A stretch of DNA of 64,000 nucleotides from an uncultured Sphingomonadaceae bacterium (GCA_947258815.1 CAMYJW010000032.1:47349-111348), one strand, 5' to 3'; shown: positions 33,538-42,088, numbered from the stretch's first letter. Numbers and translations: made by a program. Notes: generated from the sequence alone by a model not told the origin.

Positions 33538-34469
33538 CGCATCCTATACGTCTTATAAGAGGGAAGTCCGACACTCGCTCCGTCGAACTCGACTTCCGTC
33601 GCGCGTTCGAGCCATTGGACGTGTATCAGTTCATATAGCGAACGCCCGATTCTGAATTCATTGGTCTCACAGGCTTCCTCGATCTTCACGGCCCGATTAA
33701 GCGCATCGCTTGCAACCTCAACGGACGAAAATCCGGTCGTAGGAATGTTCATCTGGCGAATGACGGCGGTACCGTAGTCAGCGCCGATCCGTACATCGAA
33801 AGTTGGAAGACCAGCCTTGGCGAGCGTCGGATTGATCGACTTATGAAGGACATAGAGGATGCTCAGGCCCATATCGATGACGGCATCGCAAAGATTGGTG
33901 AACGATGGATGGTCGATGTAGGCGATAAAACCGTCGCCCTTAGTCTTGAGGATCGATCCATTGAACTGGCCGACGACCGTTCCCAGCTCCCGAATGAAGA
34001 GTCCATAAGCCTGATCAAATGCGTCGGCGTTTTTCTTCCGGAGCGCGGTTGCGCCGCAAATGTCTACGGAAAGGAATCCCAGGTCCTTCTCGATGTCGCC
34101 TGGAGCAAGCGTATAATGGGCTATGGCCTTCTGTTTGGGCGGAACATATTCGCCCCCATCAATCTCATGTTCGAGAGCATTCAATCTTTCATCCGCATAT
34201 TCAGCGGTCGAGCCGATTGACGAGGAGAGTGCATAACTGGGTAGGCCAGGCTCAAAACCGCCTAGCATGACATCAAGCGTGAATGCCGTTTTAAGATATT
34301 TGTCGATGTAGAGTGTTTCGCCGTCTTGTTCGATCTCGTCGTATCGGCGCGGATCGGGTTTCATGCGAAAACGCGCGATGTGAGTTTCCTCATCGAAGCT
34401 TATGACTTCGCTCACGAAGTCGGCCCGCATGGGCTTGCGCTCCGGGTCCTGTTCTGTGCTGGAATCCAT
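33534..34469 (-). CDS. Pycsar-like class III nucleotide cyclase A (with extra N-terminal domain)
   Basis: A 311-aa protein. The first ~125 residues form an unassigned domain (EETHIARFRMKPDPRRYDEI; LGGFEPGLPSYALSSSIG). The rest is a class III cyclase core with D136 (LGFLSVDICGATAL), D179 (LKTKGDGFIAYI) and N258 (SDALNRAVKIEE), again with Lys (K262) in place of the canonical Arg. First gene of a tightly overlapping cyclase-cyclase-effector operon. Both cyclases keep the metal Asp pair, so neither looks like a dead subunit. The presence of two different cyclases is unusual and suggests a heterodimer or two signals. Confidence 0.8.
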   Translation of the reverse strand: MDSSTEQDPERKPMRADFVSEVISFDEETHIARFRMKPDPRRYDEIEQDGETLYIDKYLKTAFTLDVMLGGFEPGLPSYALSSSIGSTAEYADERLNALEHEIDGGEYVPPKQKAIAHYTLAPGDIEKDLGFLSVDICGATALRKKNADAFDQAYGLFIRELGTVVGQFNGSILKTKGDGFIAYIDHPSFTNLCDAVIDMGLSILYVLHKSINPTLAKAGLPTFDVRIGADYGTAVIRQMNIPTTGFSSVEVASDALNRAVKIEEACETNEFRIGRSLYELIHVQWLERATEVEFDGASVGLPSYKTYRMR

Positions 34470-34564
34470 ATTGCAATATTACCATGCGCGGTCTTTGCCG
34501 GTAAGAAGCCATGCAAAAGTATTCCCCAAGCACCGAGTTGCCCGCATAACTGTTAAAGGCGGCA

Positions 34565-35482
34565 CTAGGCCGCCTCCCGTCGTTCGCGGTTGCCAAGCGA
34601 TGCCAGATATTCAGCGGCCTTGTTGGCCGCGCTGGCAGCGGTGAAGATCGCCTTGCGGTCTTCCTTAAGGATGCGCAGCCAGTGATCGATATAGGCTGCG
34701 TGATCGGGACGTGGCTCCGCAGTGATGCCAAGATCGCCGCACAGGAAGGCCGCGCCAAGCTCGGCGACCATTTCTTCCATCGCATAAGCATTATCGCCAA
34801 AGCGTTTGCCGAAAGCCCGGTCCATGCGGTGTGATGCACCGGACCAGTGAGTCAGCTCGTGCAGAAGCGTGGAATACCAGCCTTCGGTTGCCGATGAAGT
34901 CTCCGTGCCAACGAACCGGTGCCGGTCCGGCATGGTGATCGTGTCGTTCGATGGCCGGTAGAATGCACTATCGCCACCTACGGTGATTTTCGCGTCTGTT
35001 GCGGAAACGAAGTCTTCCGCAGCTTCGCAAGGATCGATGCGATCTTCGTCATCGTCCTGCTCGGGCAGGCTGTAGCCATCGACCTGGGCGATGTTGAACA
35101 CGCGGGAGGCTCGGGCCACGAACCGACGTTCGCCGGACTCATCGTCATGGACAGGCGCGGCTTCGCCGGAGTCCAGTTCCTTGTAGAAGATGACAAGGGA
35201 GGATTTCTCGCCTTTGCGAACCTGAGCCTCGCGATCCTGCCACTGGCGGTAGGTGCCCCAGATACCTTGGGCGTATTGCCTGGCATCGGCGGCGGCCCAG
35301 AGCGCCACGGTGTTGACGCCGCGATAGGCTTTGCCGGATGCGATATTGAGCGGTCGGTAAATTGCTGAACCCTTGCGGTGCCAGGGTAGCTGAACCTCGC
35401 CTGCGCCACCTTCGATGGCGGTGATAATCTGATTGGTGATGGCTTCGTAAACGTCGAAGCGTGAATTGCTGGAAGATTTCAT
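34565..35482 (-). CDS. ardC: ArdC-type antirestriction protein (ssDNA-binding plus zincin domain)
   Basis: A 305-aa protein. The N-terminal DUF1738/ssDNA-binding domain (about 5-135; PWHRKGSAIYRPLN, GKAYRGVNTVAL) is followed by a metallopeptidase-like domain with H208-E-L-T-H212 and a downstream EEMVAELGAAFLC that supplies the third zinc ligand. ArdC proteins protect incoming single-stranded DNA during conjugation, consistent with the relaxase and coupling protein on this element. The start is preceded by AAAGGAGC. Confidence 0.9.
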   Translation of the reverse strand: MKSSSNSRFDVYEAITNQIITAIEGGAGEVQLPWHRKGSAIYRPLNIASGKAYRGVNTVALWAAADARQYAQGIWGTYRQWQDREAQVRKGEKSSLVIFYKELDSGEAAPVHDDESGERRFVARASRVFNIAQVDGYSLPEQDDDEDRIDPCEAAEDFVSATDAKITVGGDSAFYRPSNDTITMPDRHRFVGTETSSATEGWYSTLLHELTHWSGASHRMDRAFGKRFGDNAYAMEEMVAELGAAFLCGDLGITAEPRPDHAAYIDHWLRILKEDRKAIFTAASAANKAAEYLASLGNRERREAA

Positions 35483-35940
35483 GTCCTGCTCCTTTCGCTG
35501 TTTCCTGAAGGACGCGAAGGAGACGGACGGGTGGATCAGCCGGAGCGGTCAGCCGTCAGGCATACGGGCAACACGGGAGCCGGAATGGAATGCAGGCGAA
35601 GGAGCGGGCCGCCCGTTGACCGCCCGGCGAACCCGGCCAAACATCGCGGACAGTTTTCAGGGAACGGCGGAATGGGGATCACGGATCACATGGCAGCGAA
35701 TTGCTCTACCCATGTCGAAGAACGCTCAGAGGAATGGACGGCTTTCGCGAAGCCATCGTTCGCATGGGTTCAGAATCTCCTGCTCAGCGGAACAAGCAGG
35801 GCGGCAAACGCACCAAGGCAAAACCAGAACCATGGATCAGAGAACATTCTTCATTTTACCATAACCCTCTGATCTTTAGGAAATTCAATGCTTGATAATA
35901 GTTATCGGGCCATGGTATCGTAACATGAGGAGGTATCGAT
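35483..35940. other. 458-bp intergenic region between ardC and parD
   Basis: The ardC-proximal half is a GC-rich leader (AAAGGAGC ribosome-binding site, several CCGGC/GCCGG segments) similar in style to that at 52511-52720. The parD-proximal part is AT-rich and carries TATCG repeats. No gene supported. Confidence 0.5.
35903..35938 (+). promoter_or_regulatory. TATCG repeats in the parDE promoter (possible operator)
   Basis: TATCG occurs at 35903, 35916 and 35934, the latter two as GGTATCG, surrounding the AGGAGG ribosome-binding site of parD. ParD antitoxins usually autorepress through repeats placed like this; the site is inferred. Confidence 0.4.
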
Positions 35941-36207
35941 ATGGCTAGTAGCGTCGATCTTGGAAACCAGCTTGAGGACTTCGTATCGAAGCTCGTGAAG
36001 GCGGGCCGGTACAACTCGCGCAGCGAAATTTTGCGCGAGGGTGTTCGCCTTATCCATGAGCGCGAAACTCGTCTCGCGGCACTCGATGCCTCGGTTGCGC
36101 GCGGCATTGCCGATGCCGATGCGGGCCGTGTCCTGGATATCGACGATGCCGCTGCCCGGCTCGATAGTCGCTACGCCGATCAAGCTAGTCCCAACGATAT
36201 CCAATGA
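35941..36207 (+). CDS. parD: Type II antitoxin, ParD family
   Basis: An 88-aa antitoxin. The N-terminal ribbon-helix-helix (VDLGNQLEDFVSKLVKAG-RYNSRSEILREGVRLI) binds DNA; the disordered, charged C-terminus (LDIDDAAARLDSRYADQ) should wrap the toxin. AGGAGG precedes the start. It overlaps parE by an ATGA junction, the standard order. Confidence 0.92.
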   Translation: MASSVDLGNQLEDFVSKLVKAGRYNSRSEILREGVRLIHERETRLAALDASVARGIADADAGRVLDIDDAAARLDSRYADQASPNDIQ

Positions 36208-36503
36208 AGGTTGTTCTTACCCAAGAAGCATTTGACGATCTTGAACGCATTGGCGATTTCATCGCCCAGGATAATCCGTCGCGAGCCCGCACCTTCGTCG
36301 CCGAACTATTGGGAAAGGCGCGGAGCCTTTCCGAGATTCCGAAGGGCTTTCCGCTTGTGCCTCGCTACGAGGAACTTGGTGTCCGTCGCCGCCTGCATGG
36401 GAACTACGCGATATTCTATAGGGTCGATGCCGAGTGCATTACCGTGATTCACGTCTTGCACGGTGCACGGGACTATGAAGCGATTCTATTCCCCGAGAAT
36501 TAG
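36204..36503 (+). CDS. parE: Type II toxin, RelE/ParE family
   Basis: A 99-aa RelE/ParE fold toxin (VVLTQEAFDDLERIGDFIAQ, KGFPLVPRYEELGVRRRLHG, YAIFYRV..ITVIHVLHGARD). ParE toxins target DNA gyrase; RelE relatives cleave mRNA. Pairing with ParD favours ParE. It probably stabilises the element. Confidence 0.92.
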   Translation: MKVVLTQEAFDDLERIGDFIAQDNPSRARTFVAELLGKARSLSEIPKGFPLVPRYEELGVRRRLHGNYAIFYRVDAECITVIHVLHGARDYEAILFPEN

Positions 36504-36826
36504 CAATTGCGTTGCGTTGACTTGGTGCTTGCATTCAACGGGAGGGACCGCCTCATCTTCAAGATAGCCAGGCGCGCTTACCGCAATGAGGTTAACTTGG
36601 CTTCTAGTGCGCGTAGTGAACGGAATCGTTGGATCTCGCCGTTCGGGATTTGAAATAGGCTGATTAAGGGCAACTCGATCCCGGATCGCCCGCGCTGCAA
36701 GGGCGCGTCAATTCAACCTGAAAACCCAATTGCCCTTGTCCATGACGCAGGACTGGGAATTGAAGGAATCAGTTATATCTCATCCAGCATGGCTGCCGAC
36801 TGTAGCCGGAAGAAGAAGCTGAAAAA
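36504..36826. other. 323-bp intergenic region, nothing recognised
   Basis: Between parE and the HEPN-like gene I see no supported frame, terminator or repeat. It should contain the promoter of the downstream gene. Confidence 0.4.
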
Positions 36827-38695
36827 ATGGACAACGAAAGCAGCGGTACTAACTCTGAAAAACAGCCTGGTTTGGTCACGCTCGACGACCTCAGAGCGGT
36901 TGACGTGAACCGATTGCTCGATGGGCAGGATGTTTCAGACGACCATGAACTTCGCAAACCATTCTATGACGTGGCGGAACATGCGGCTGGACAGAACGAC
37001 GAGCGGCAACATGATGCGTGCCGTCTATTGGGCAATCTGTGCGGCATTCACCTGCGGGTGGACGATCCGGCAGAACCTTTTGGTCCGCTGCTCATAATCG
37101 GAGATCAGCGGTCATCTACGGCGAGCGATTTTGCCGGCAAGCAAACCGAGGTACTGGCCGAGTTCGCAGTGGAGGTAGCTCACCCAGTCCTCAGGGCGCG
37201 GATTGCAGACGTTGCTTGGTACAACGACCGATCAAAGGGCGATTCAGGAAAGCTGGCAATCGATGCCTATTGCGAGATCATCGCCCGACGCCTGGCCGGG
37301 GATCTTCACAACGTCCATGGTGATGACAACCGGCTGCTCGATTTGGTCGATTATATGCTGCGCGCGCTTCAGGTTGCAGCGCGTGTCTATAAGGCCGGAG
37401 CATTGCCGGATCATGTGCAGCATACCTTTGGCGACGTGATCGAACAGGCCGTAGCAGCACAGCAGTATGTGGCTTTTTGTTCTCTCGCGGAAGCTGGCCT
37501 CGGTTACGGCCTCCTAGACTGGGAAAAGGTCGCAACCGATGCCGACCGAATAATCGCAAGTGAGTCCGACGATAGGTACACGCAGGCGATCAAGGGCGTC
37601 TGGGAGCTTGCCGCACGGGCCTATCGCCGCCTTGACGATGACGAGAACCAGAAGCGCTGCGAAAAGCATGTAGTCCTGCAGGACCTCAAGATGCGCGATC
37701 AGGTCGATTCCAATGTCGCGAAGGCCCACTGGACGCGCATGGCGATAGGAGAGCTGCGGCAGTTTGGCGGATTTCAGGAATGGATAGACGAGCTGCGCCA
37801 GGACCTGCGCAAACTCGAAGAAGCGTCTCTCGATGAGTTTGTGCCGCAATCCTTCACGATGGACGTGAAGGACGAGCTGCTCGAAACCATTGAGCGTTTC
37901 AAGAAGCTATCGCTGTCTGACGCGCTGAGGGAATTCGCGCAGCTCAATGCGCCGCTTCGCCGGGAGGACATAAAGAAGTACGTCGACGAGACCGGCGCAA
38001 AGTTTCCGCTAGCATCATTATTCGGCCAGAGTTTTTCAGACCGCGACGGCAAGGTGACTGCGCAGTCCGAAGCGCGGCCAATTGATGGTGAACCTGACGA
38101 TGAGTGGTACAAAGCGCAGTCGCTGACCTACCTCGAACTCCACCGCCGCTACTCTACGAGCGCGAGGATCGAGCCGGCACGCCAGACGCTCCTTGACAGG
38201 ATTGCGCTGGAGCAGCGCCATTTCGTCCCGATCGTCCAGCACAGCCCGTTCGTGCAACCGGGCTACCAGCATATTTTTTCGCTGGGTTTTGCACGTTTCT
38301 GGCAGGGCGACTATGCATCAGCCGCCTATCTTCTCATTCCCCAGCTCGAAAACGCCATCCGCTACGTCCTGAGCAACGCGAATGAGCAGACAGCGAAGAT
38401 CATGTCGGATCTGACGCAAGATGATCTTTCGCTGAGCGGCTTGTTCCTCAAAATGCGCGAACCGATCGAGAGAATCTTTGCACCTGACCTCGCGCACGAG
38501 ATCGACATGCTATTCAATTTCCGTCCGGGGCCTGCGCTTAGGCATGAGCTGGCGCATGGCAAACTGAACGACGGACATTGCTACGGTTCGGACACGATCT
38601 ACGCATGTTGGCAGATCTACCAACTTACATGCCTGCCGCTGATGCCTCAGTGGGAGGACGTGATTGCGTCTGCGATCGAGGCACAGACGCTTTAA
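36827..38695 (+). CDS. Large protein with C-terminal HEPN-like Rx4H motif (DUF4209-like)
   Basis: A 622-aa soluble protein, mostly helical. The N-terminal ~350 residues contain TPR-like helical stretches (LVDYMLRALQVAARVYKAGA; GVWELAARAYRRLDDDENQK). The C-terminal part (ASAAYLLIPQLENAIRYVL ... ALRHELAHGKLNDGHCY) has R572-x4-H577, the catalytic signature of HEPN RNases, in a DUF4209-like context. Such proteins are often found in defence islands and may cleave RNA on phage sensing. Stand-alone here, convergent with the relaxase. Function inferred only. Confidence 0.6.
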   Translation: MDNESSGTNSEKQPGLVTLDDLRAVDVNRLLDGQDVSDDHELRKPFYDVAEHAAGQNDERQHDACRLLGNLCGIHLRVDDPAEPFGPLLIIGDQRSSTASDFAGKQTEVLAEFAVEVAHPVLRARIADVAWYNDRSKGDSGKLAIDAYCEIIARRLAGDLHNVHGDDNRLLDLVDYMLRALQVAARVYKAGALPDHVQHTFGDVIEQAVAAQQYVAFCSLAEAGLGYGLLDWEKVATDADRIIASESDDRYTQAIKGVWELAARAYRRLDDDENQKRCEKHVVLQDLKMRDQVDSNVAKAHWTRMAIGELRQFGGFQEWIDELRQDLRKLEEASLDEFVPQSFTMDVKDELLETIERFKKLSLSDALREFAQLNAPLRREDIKKYVDETGAKFPLASLFGQSFSDRDGKVTAQSEARPIDGEPDDEWYKAQSLTYLELHRRYSTSARIEPARQTLLDRIALEQRHFVPIVQHSPFVQPGYQHIFSLGFARFWQGDYASAAYLLIPQLENAIRYVLSNANEQTAKIMSDLTQDDLSLSGLFLKMREPIERIFAPDLAHEIDMLFNFRPGPALRHELAHGKLNDGHCYGSDTIYACWQIYQLTCLPLMPQWEDVIASAIEAQTL

Positions 38696-38728
38696 CGTTG
38701 ATGTCAGTCCCGCCTGCATGGCGCTGGC

Positions 38729-40366
38729 TTACCGCTTCTTGCCGCCGCGTTCGTCTTTGCGGCTTGGATTCTGATCCGGCCCTTTCGACGTGTCCGTATG
38801 CTTGCGCGATGGCGGATCGGCCGCGAATGAGAAATCCTCGCGCATATGGGCCGGTTCTTGTTTGTCGCGCGGCCTGGCTTTGACATTCAGTTCCTTGGCC
38901 GTTGTCGATGTGTAGCGGTTCTTGGCCTTATATGGAGCGGCTTTGCGGCCCGGTGGCCCGAGCGTCAGGTTCATCGCGGGCATGTGATCATGGCCGCGCC
39001 GCATCCGCATGGCGTGCTGGCGCTGTTGAGCGGTTTCAAGAGACCGCCGCTCGCGGGCAAATGTCAGTTGCTGGGCATGCTCCTTACGGCGCTGCTCGAT
39101 CTGCACCAGTTGATGAACGCGCTCTTGTTCGCGGCGTTTGTCTTCATTCTGCTGTTCAAGACGGCGGCGCTCTTCAGCCTGTAGCTCTTCACGCTTGCGA
39201 TCCTCACGGGCCTGCAGTCGTCCGCGCACATAGGCGACGCCACTGACCTTCGCGAGAAAGCCGGCCAGCCCGGTTGGCGCATTTTGCGCACGGCGAAATT
39301 GAACCTCAAAATCCTGCCCTGCATGATTGGCTGTCATCGCCTGCACACGCTCGGCATTTTCGCGGGCAAGAGCCCGCTTTTCATCGTCCTGACGTTGGCG
39401 AACACTTGCATGTTCGCGTTCCAGCTTCTCGCGCCGCTTGGCCTGTGAGGCTTCAAGGATTTCAAGCTGCTCGGCCTGCGCCTCGGTCTTGCGCAGCTGC
39501 TCGCGTTCAGCGCGATGTCGTGCGGCCAGCTCTTTGGCCTCCTCCACCGAAATGATCGGATCCGGACCTTCCTTGCCTTCGGGTGGTGGCTCGGTGGGAA
39601 AGTCCTTTTCGAGAAAGGCGACGATATCCTTGGTCCGAACCGACTTGTCGTCGATCATCCGGGGCAGCGCATTGGTATGTCCGTAGATGTCGACGAGCAC
39701 ATAGGGCCGTTTGCCTGTGGCCAGGATGTAGCCATTATCCTCCAGCGCACCGACAAACGCCTTGGCGCTGTCGCTTTGCCGCCACAGTTCGGTGATGAGT
39801 TCCATGCGCTCTTCCTTCGAGAGGCCGGTCTGGTCGAGCTGGGCTTTGTCGTAGAGCGAAAGCTGATCTGCCTTCGCCCGGCCCGTCTGGTAGCCATCGG
39901 GCAGCGAAAGCCCGTGGTCGCGCGCGAACTCGCGGGCCACCATCATCAGCTTCGGACGATCGAAGGCTATGGGGATAGCCTTCAAGTCCTGAACATCGGT
40001 GCGCGACCACACGACGTGGTAATGCTCACGCAGGTTGCCATCGCGCTGTTGCTTGATGTGGCAAACCACGGCGCGGGGCTGCCCGGCAAGGCCGAGCCGC
40101 TCTTCGGCGCGGGCGATATAGTCCATGTACTGATCGGGAGTGAGCCGACCCTGCGCAGGGTCAGGATTGATCGACAGGCTGTAAAGATACTTCTCCGCTT
40201 TTGTCATGGCATGGGCTTGAGCTTCCCATTCGGCAAACGCGCCATGCAGATCCTCGGCAACGCTGCCGCGCAGATCGGCAAGCTCGACATATTCATTGTC
40301 TTCAGCATTGGAGAGGTGGGTTGCGAGATCCGCCCCGCCGCCGCGCTGAGAACCGAACGCAATCAT
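38729..40366 (-). CDS. Relaxase / mobilization nuclease (VirD2-like)
   Basis: A 545-aa protein. The N-terminal relaxase domain has the metal-binding histidines H103 (VVCHIKQQ) and H115-x-H117 (REHYHVVWSRTD). A long Glu/Arg/Gln-rich coiled coil (about 275-450) and a basic C-terminus with KELNVKARPRDK follow. It would nick oriT and pilot the strand. It overlaps mobC (ATGA at 40363-40366). A decayed copy of its C-terminal half lies at 62.3-63.0 kb. Confidence 0.88.
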   Translation of the reverse strand: MIAFGSQRGGGADLATHLSNAEDNEYVELADLRGSVAEDLHGAFAEWEAQAHAMTKAEKYLYSLSINPDPAQGRLTPDQYMDYIARAEERLGLAGQPRAVVCHIKQQRDGNLREHYHVVWSRTDVQDLKAIPIAFDRPKLMMVAREFARDHGLSLPDGYQTGRAKADQLSLYDKAQLDQTGLSKEERMELITELWRQSDSAKAFVGALEDNGYILATGKRPYVLVDIYGHTNALPRMIDDKSVRTKDIVAFLEKDFPTEPPPEGKEGPDPIISVEEAKELAARHRAEREQLRKTEAQAEQLEILEASQAKRREKLEREHASVRQRQDDEKRALARENAERVQAMTANHAGQDFEVQFRRAQNAPTGLAGFLAKVSGVAYVRGRLQAREDRKREELQAEERRRLEQQNEDKRREQERVHQLVQIEQRRKEHAQQLTFARERRSLETAQQRQHAMRMRRGHDHMPAMNLTLGPPGRKAAPYKAKNRYTSTTAKELNVKARPRDKQEPAHMREDFSFAADPPSRKHTDTSKGPDQNPSRKDERGGKKR

Positions 40367-40689
40367 GAGCGCCGCCCCAAGCGCGACATGATTTCGCTGC
40401 GGATCAAACGCAGTTCATCAAGCGCTGCCTCGATGGCAAGAATGGAGTTGTCAGCGCCTGACAAACGGGCCTCGCGCATGGCATCGGCAATGTCGGCGCA
40501 CTGGCTGAGAAGCCGCGCGAGCAGCTGCATTTCAGCCGGGCGGTGGCGGCTGCGTCCAAACACGCATTCCGTGAGATAGGCATTCGTCGAAAGCCCCGAT
40601 TGCGCAACCATTGCCTCGAACCTGCCGCGCTTGTCCTTGGGCGGCCGGTAGGAAATGGGTTTGTCGCGTTTGGGCTTTTCGCTCGTCAT
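40363..40689 (-). CDS. MobC-like mobilization accessory protein
   Basis: A 108-aa basic protein with a ribbon-helix-helix-like N-terminus (GRFEAMVAQSGLSTNAYLTE, a MobC/TraJ-type DNA-binding segment) and an amphipathic C-terminal helix pair. It overlaps the relaxase start, as relaxosome proteins do. Likely oriT binder and helper of the relaxase; the highly structured intergenic DNA directly upstream fits that. Confidence 0.75.
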   Translation of the reverse strand: MTSEKPKRDKPISYRPPKDKRGRFEAMVAQSGLSTNAYLTECVFGRSRHRPAEMQLLARLLSQCADIADAMREARLSGADNSILAIEAALDELRLIRSEIMSRLGRRS

Positions 40690-40756
40690 CTCACCTTCAG
40701 GTTAGAGGCGCACGGCATGCCTATTCCTCGCGGGCGCACGCGCGTTTGCCGGGTTT

Positions 40757-41138
40757 CAAAAGGGCCGTCCCTTTTGTCGATGGAGGTCCAGGGGGAGCGC
40801 TGACAGCTCTCCTTGGTCGCCGGTCCCAAGGGATGCGAATTGTCCCTTGGTGCAGGTCCAAGCGGCATACGTCCTGGCCGATGGTTCATCCAACTGGAGC
40901 GCGGGAAGCTCCGATTGGCCCAAGCCGGTGCGGGGAGCACCTGGTCGTGATGGAACGGCGAATACGTTTCCATCAGCCAAGCCGGGTTCGATGCCCGGTG
41001 AGGCTGACACAAGCCCTTGGCAAGAGCATGCCGCAAGCATGATCGCGCCTAGGGCTTGCCAAGGGGGGTTAGCGGGGGACTGGAAGTCCCCCCTCAAGGT
41101 AGGCGATAACAGGGCCGGTAGGGCCATCGCATACCTTG
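40757..41138. other. Array of about ten consecutive hairpins: candidate oriT or structured RNA
   Basis: Nearly every base lies in an inverted repeat. Perfect or near-perfect stems: CAAAAGGG/CCCTTTTG (40757-40776), imperfect 40786-40818, CCAAGGGA/TCCCTTGG (40826-40850), CCAA..GGAGC/GCTCC..TTGG (40890-40918), GGTGC/GCACC (40927-40941), TGATGGAA/TTCCATCA (40948-40975), CAGCC..CCGGG/CCCGG..GGCTG (40974-41006), CCCTTGGCAAG/CTTGCCAAGGG (41014-41065), GGGGGAC/GTCCCCC (41074-41092) and CAAGGTA.GCGAT/ATCGC.TACCTTG (41095-41138). It sits between mobC and the divergent SprT gene, the expected place for oriT. No coding frame is credible. Confidence 0.65.
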
Positions 41139-41339
41139 TAACCATCTACATAGCCTATATTTCTATAATACCATGAGAAGAAGAATTAGAGCAAATACAG
41201 TGCTTAACTCATTGCCAACGTTATCTGATATGGAATGCACACTACAAGGGTAATCTACCAGTTATACCTAAGAACGAGGAATCGAATTTCGTTAGCGCGC
41301 TAGTCCGCATTGTCGAATAGGCAAATTGGACACGCGGAT

Positions 41340-42038
41340 ATGAGCGGAGTGTACACGACAATCGACGATACCGGCATTGAGATCAGGCCGACGCAGGAGA
41401 CTTATGAAGCGATCATGCGCGCCTACGACCATTTCAACTGGGTTCTGTTCGATAACAAATTGCCGGGATGCCTGATTACGCTGCAGCGCAAGGGTCAGTC
41501 GACCTATGGCTATTTCTGCCGCGAGCGCTTTGCGCGTGAGGATGGGACCACCTGCGATGAAATCGCTCTGAATCCGGCGCATTTTGCCGAGCGTGACGCA
41601 GAGGAAGTCTGTTCTACGCTTGTTCATGAAATGGTGCATCTGTGGCAGCATCATTTCGGGCAATCAGGACGGGGTCGATATCACAACCGCCAGTGGGCGG
41701 AAAAAATGAAGTCTGTCGGGCTTCACCCGTCAGACACAGGCCTGCCGGGTGGGGCGGAAACTGGCGACCGGATGACGCACTATATTGGTGCCGGTGGCCC
41801 ATTCGCCCACGCTTACGCGGAACTCCAGGTCAGCGGCTTTGTGATTGAATGGCAGGATAGCCCTGACATGTCGGCCGCTGCGCCGAACGGTAGCGCAGGG
41901 GCAGCGCAGCCGGGTGAGCCCAACAAGGCTGGCAAGCGCGTTAAATACACATGCCCCTCGTGCGGCCTTAATGCCTGGGCAAAGCATGAAGCGAAGCTGA
42001 TGTGTGGGGACGATCAAGAGAAAATGGCGCCAGCATGA
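41340..42038 (+). CDS. SprT-like zinc metalloprotease
   Basis: A 232-aa protein with H96-E-M-V-H100 (STLVHEMVHLWQHHFG) in a SprT/Spartan-like domain, a substrate-side segment GYFCRERFAREDG-TTCDEIALNP, and a C-terminal zinc ribbon (YTCPSCGLNAW..KLMCGDD). Start at ATG 41340; an in-frame start at 41310 adds ten residues. Eukaryotic Spartan cleaves DNA-protein crosslinks; on a conjugative element a role on the relaxase-DNA adduct is an attractive but unproven idea. A perfect terminator follows. Confidence 0.85.
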   Translation: MSGVYTTIDDTGIEIRPTQETYEAIMRAYDHFNWVLFDNKLPGCLITLQRKGQSTYGYFCRERFAREDGTTCDEIALNPAHFAERDAEEVCSTLVHEMVHLWQHHFGQSGRGRYHNRQWAEKMKSVGLHPSDTGLPGGAETGDRMTHYIGAGGPFAHAYAELQVSGFVIEWQDSPDMSAAAPNGSAGAAQPGEPNKAGKRVKYTCPSCGLNAWAKHEAKLMCGDDQEKMAPA

Positions 42039-42041
42039 AAA

Positions 42042-42067
42042 GCGGCGGCCCGAGAACGGGCCGCCGC
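42042..42067. terminator. Perfect 11-bp hairpin after the SprT gene
   Basis: GCGGCGGCCCG-agaa-CGGGCCGCCGC directly after the stop codon, between convergent genes; no strong U tract but very stable. Confidence 0.7.
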
Positions 42068-42088
42068 GTCGATCAGCGCGTTCGCTGG

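Noticed and set aside
32153..34469. CBASS system
   Set aside because: The cyclases have class III (adenylate-cyclase) motifs, not the CD-NTase G-S/D-x-D nucleotidyltransferase motif.
40974..41006. tRNA gene suggested by a T-arm-like hairpin
   Set aside because: No acceptor, D or anticodon arm can be formed around it.
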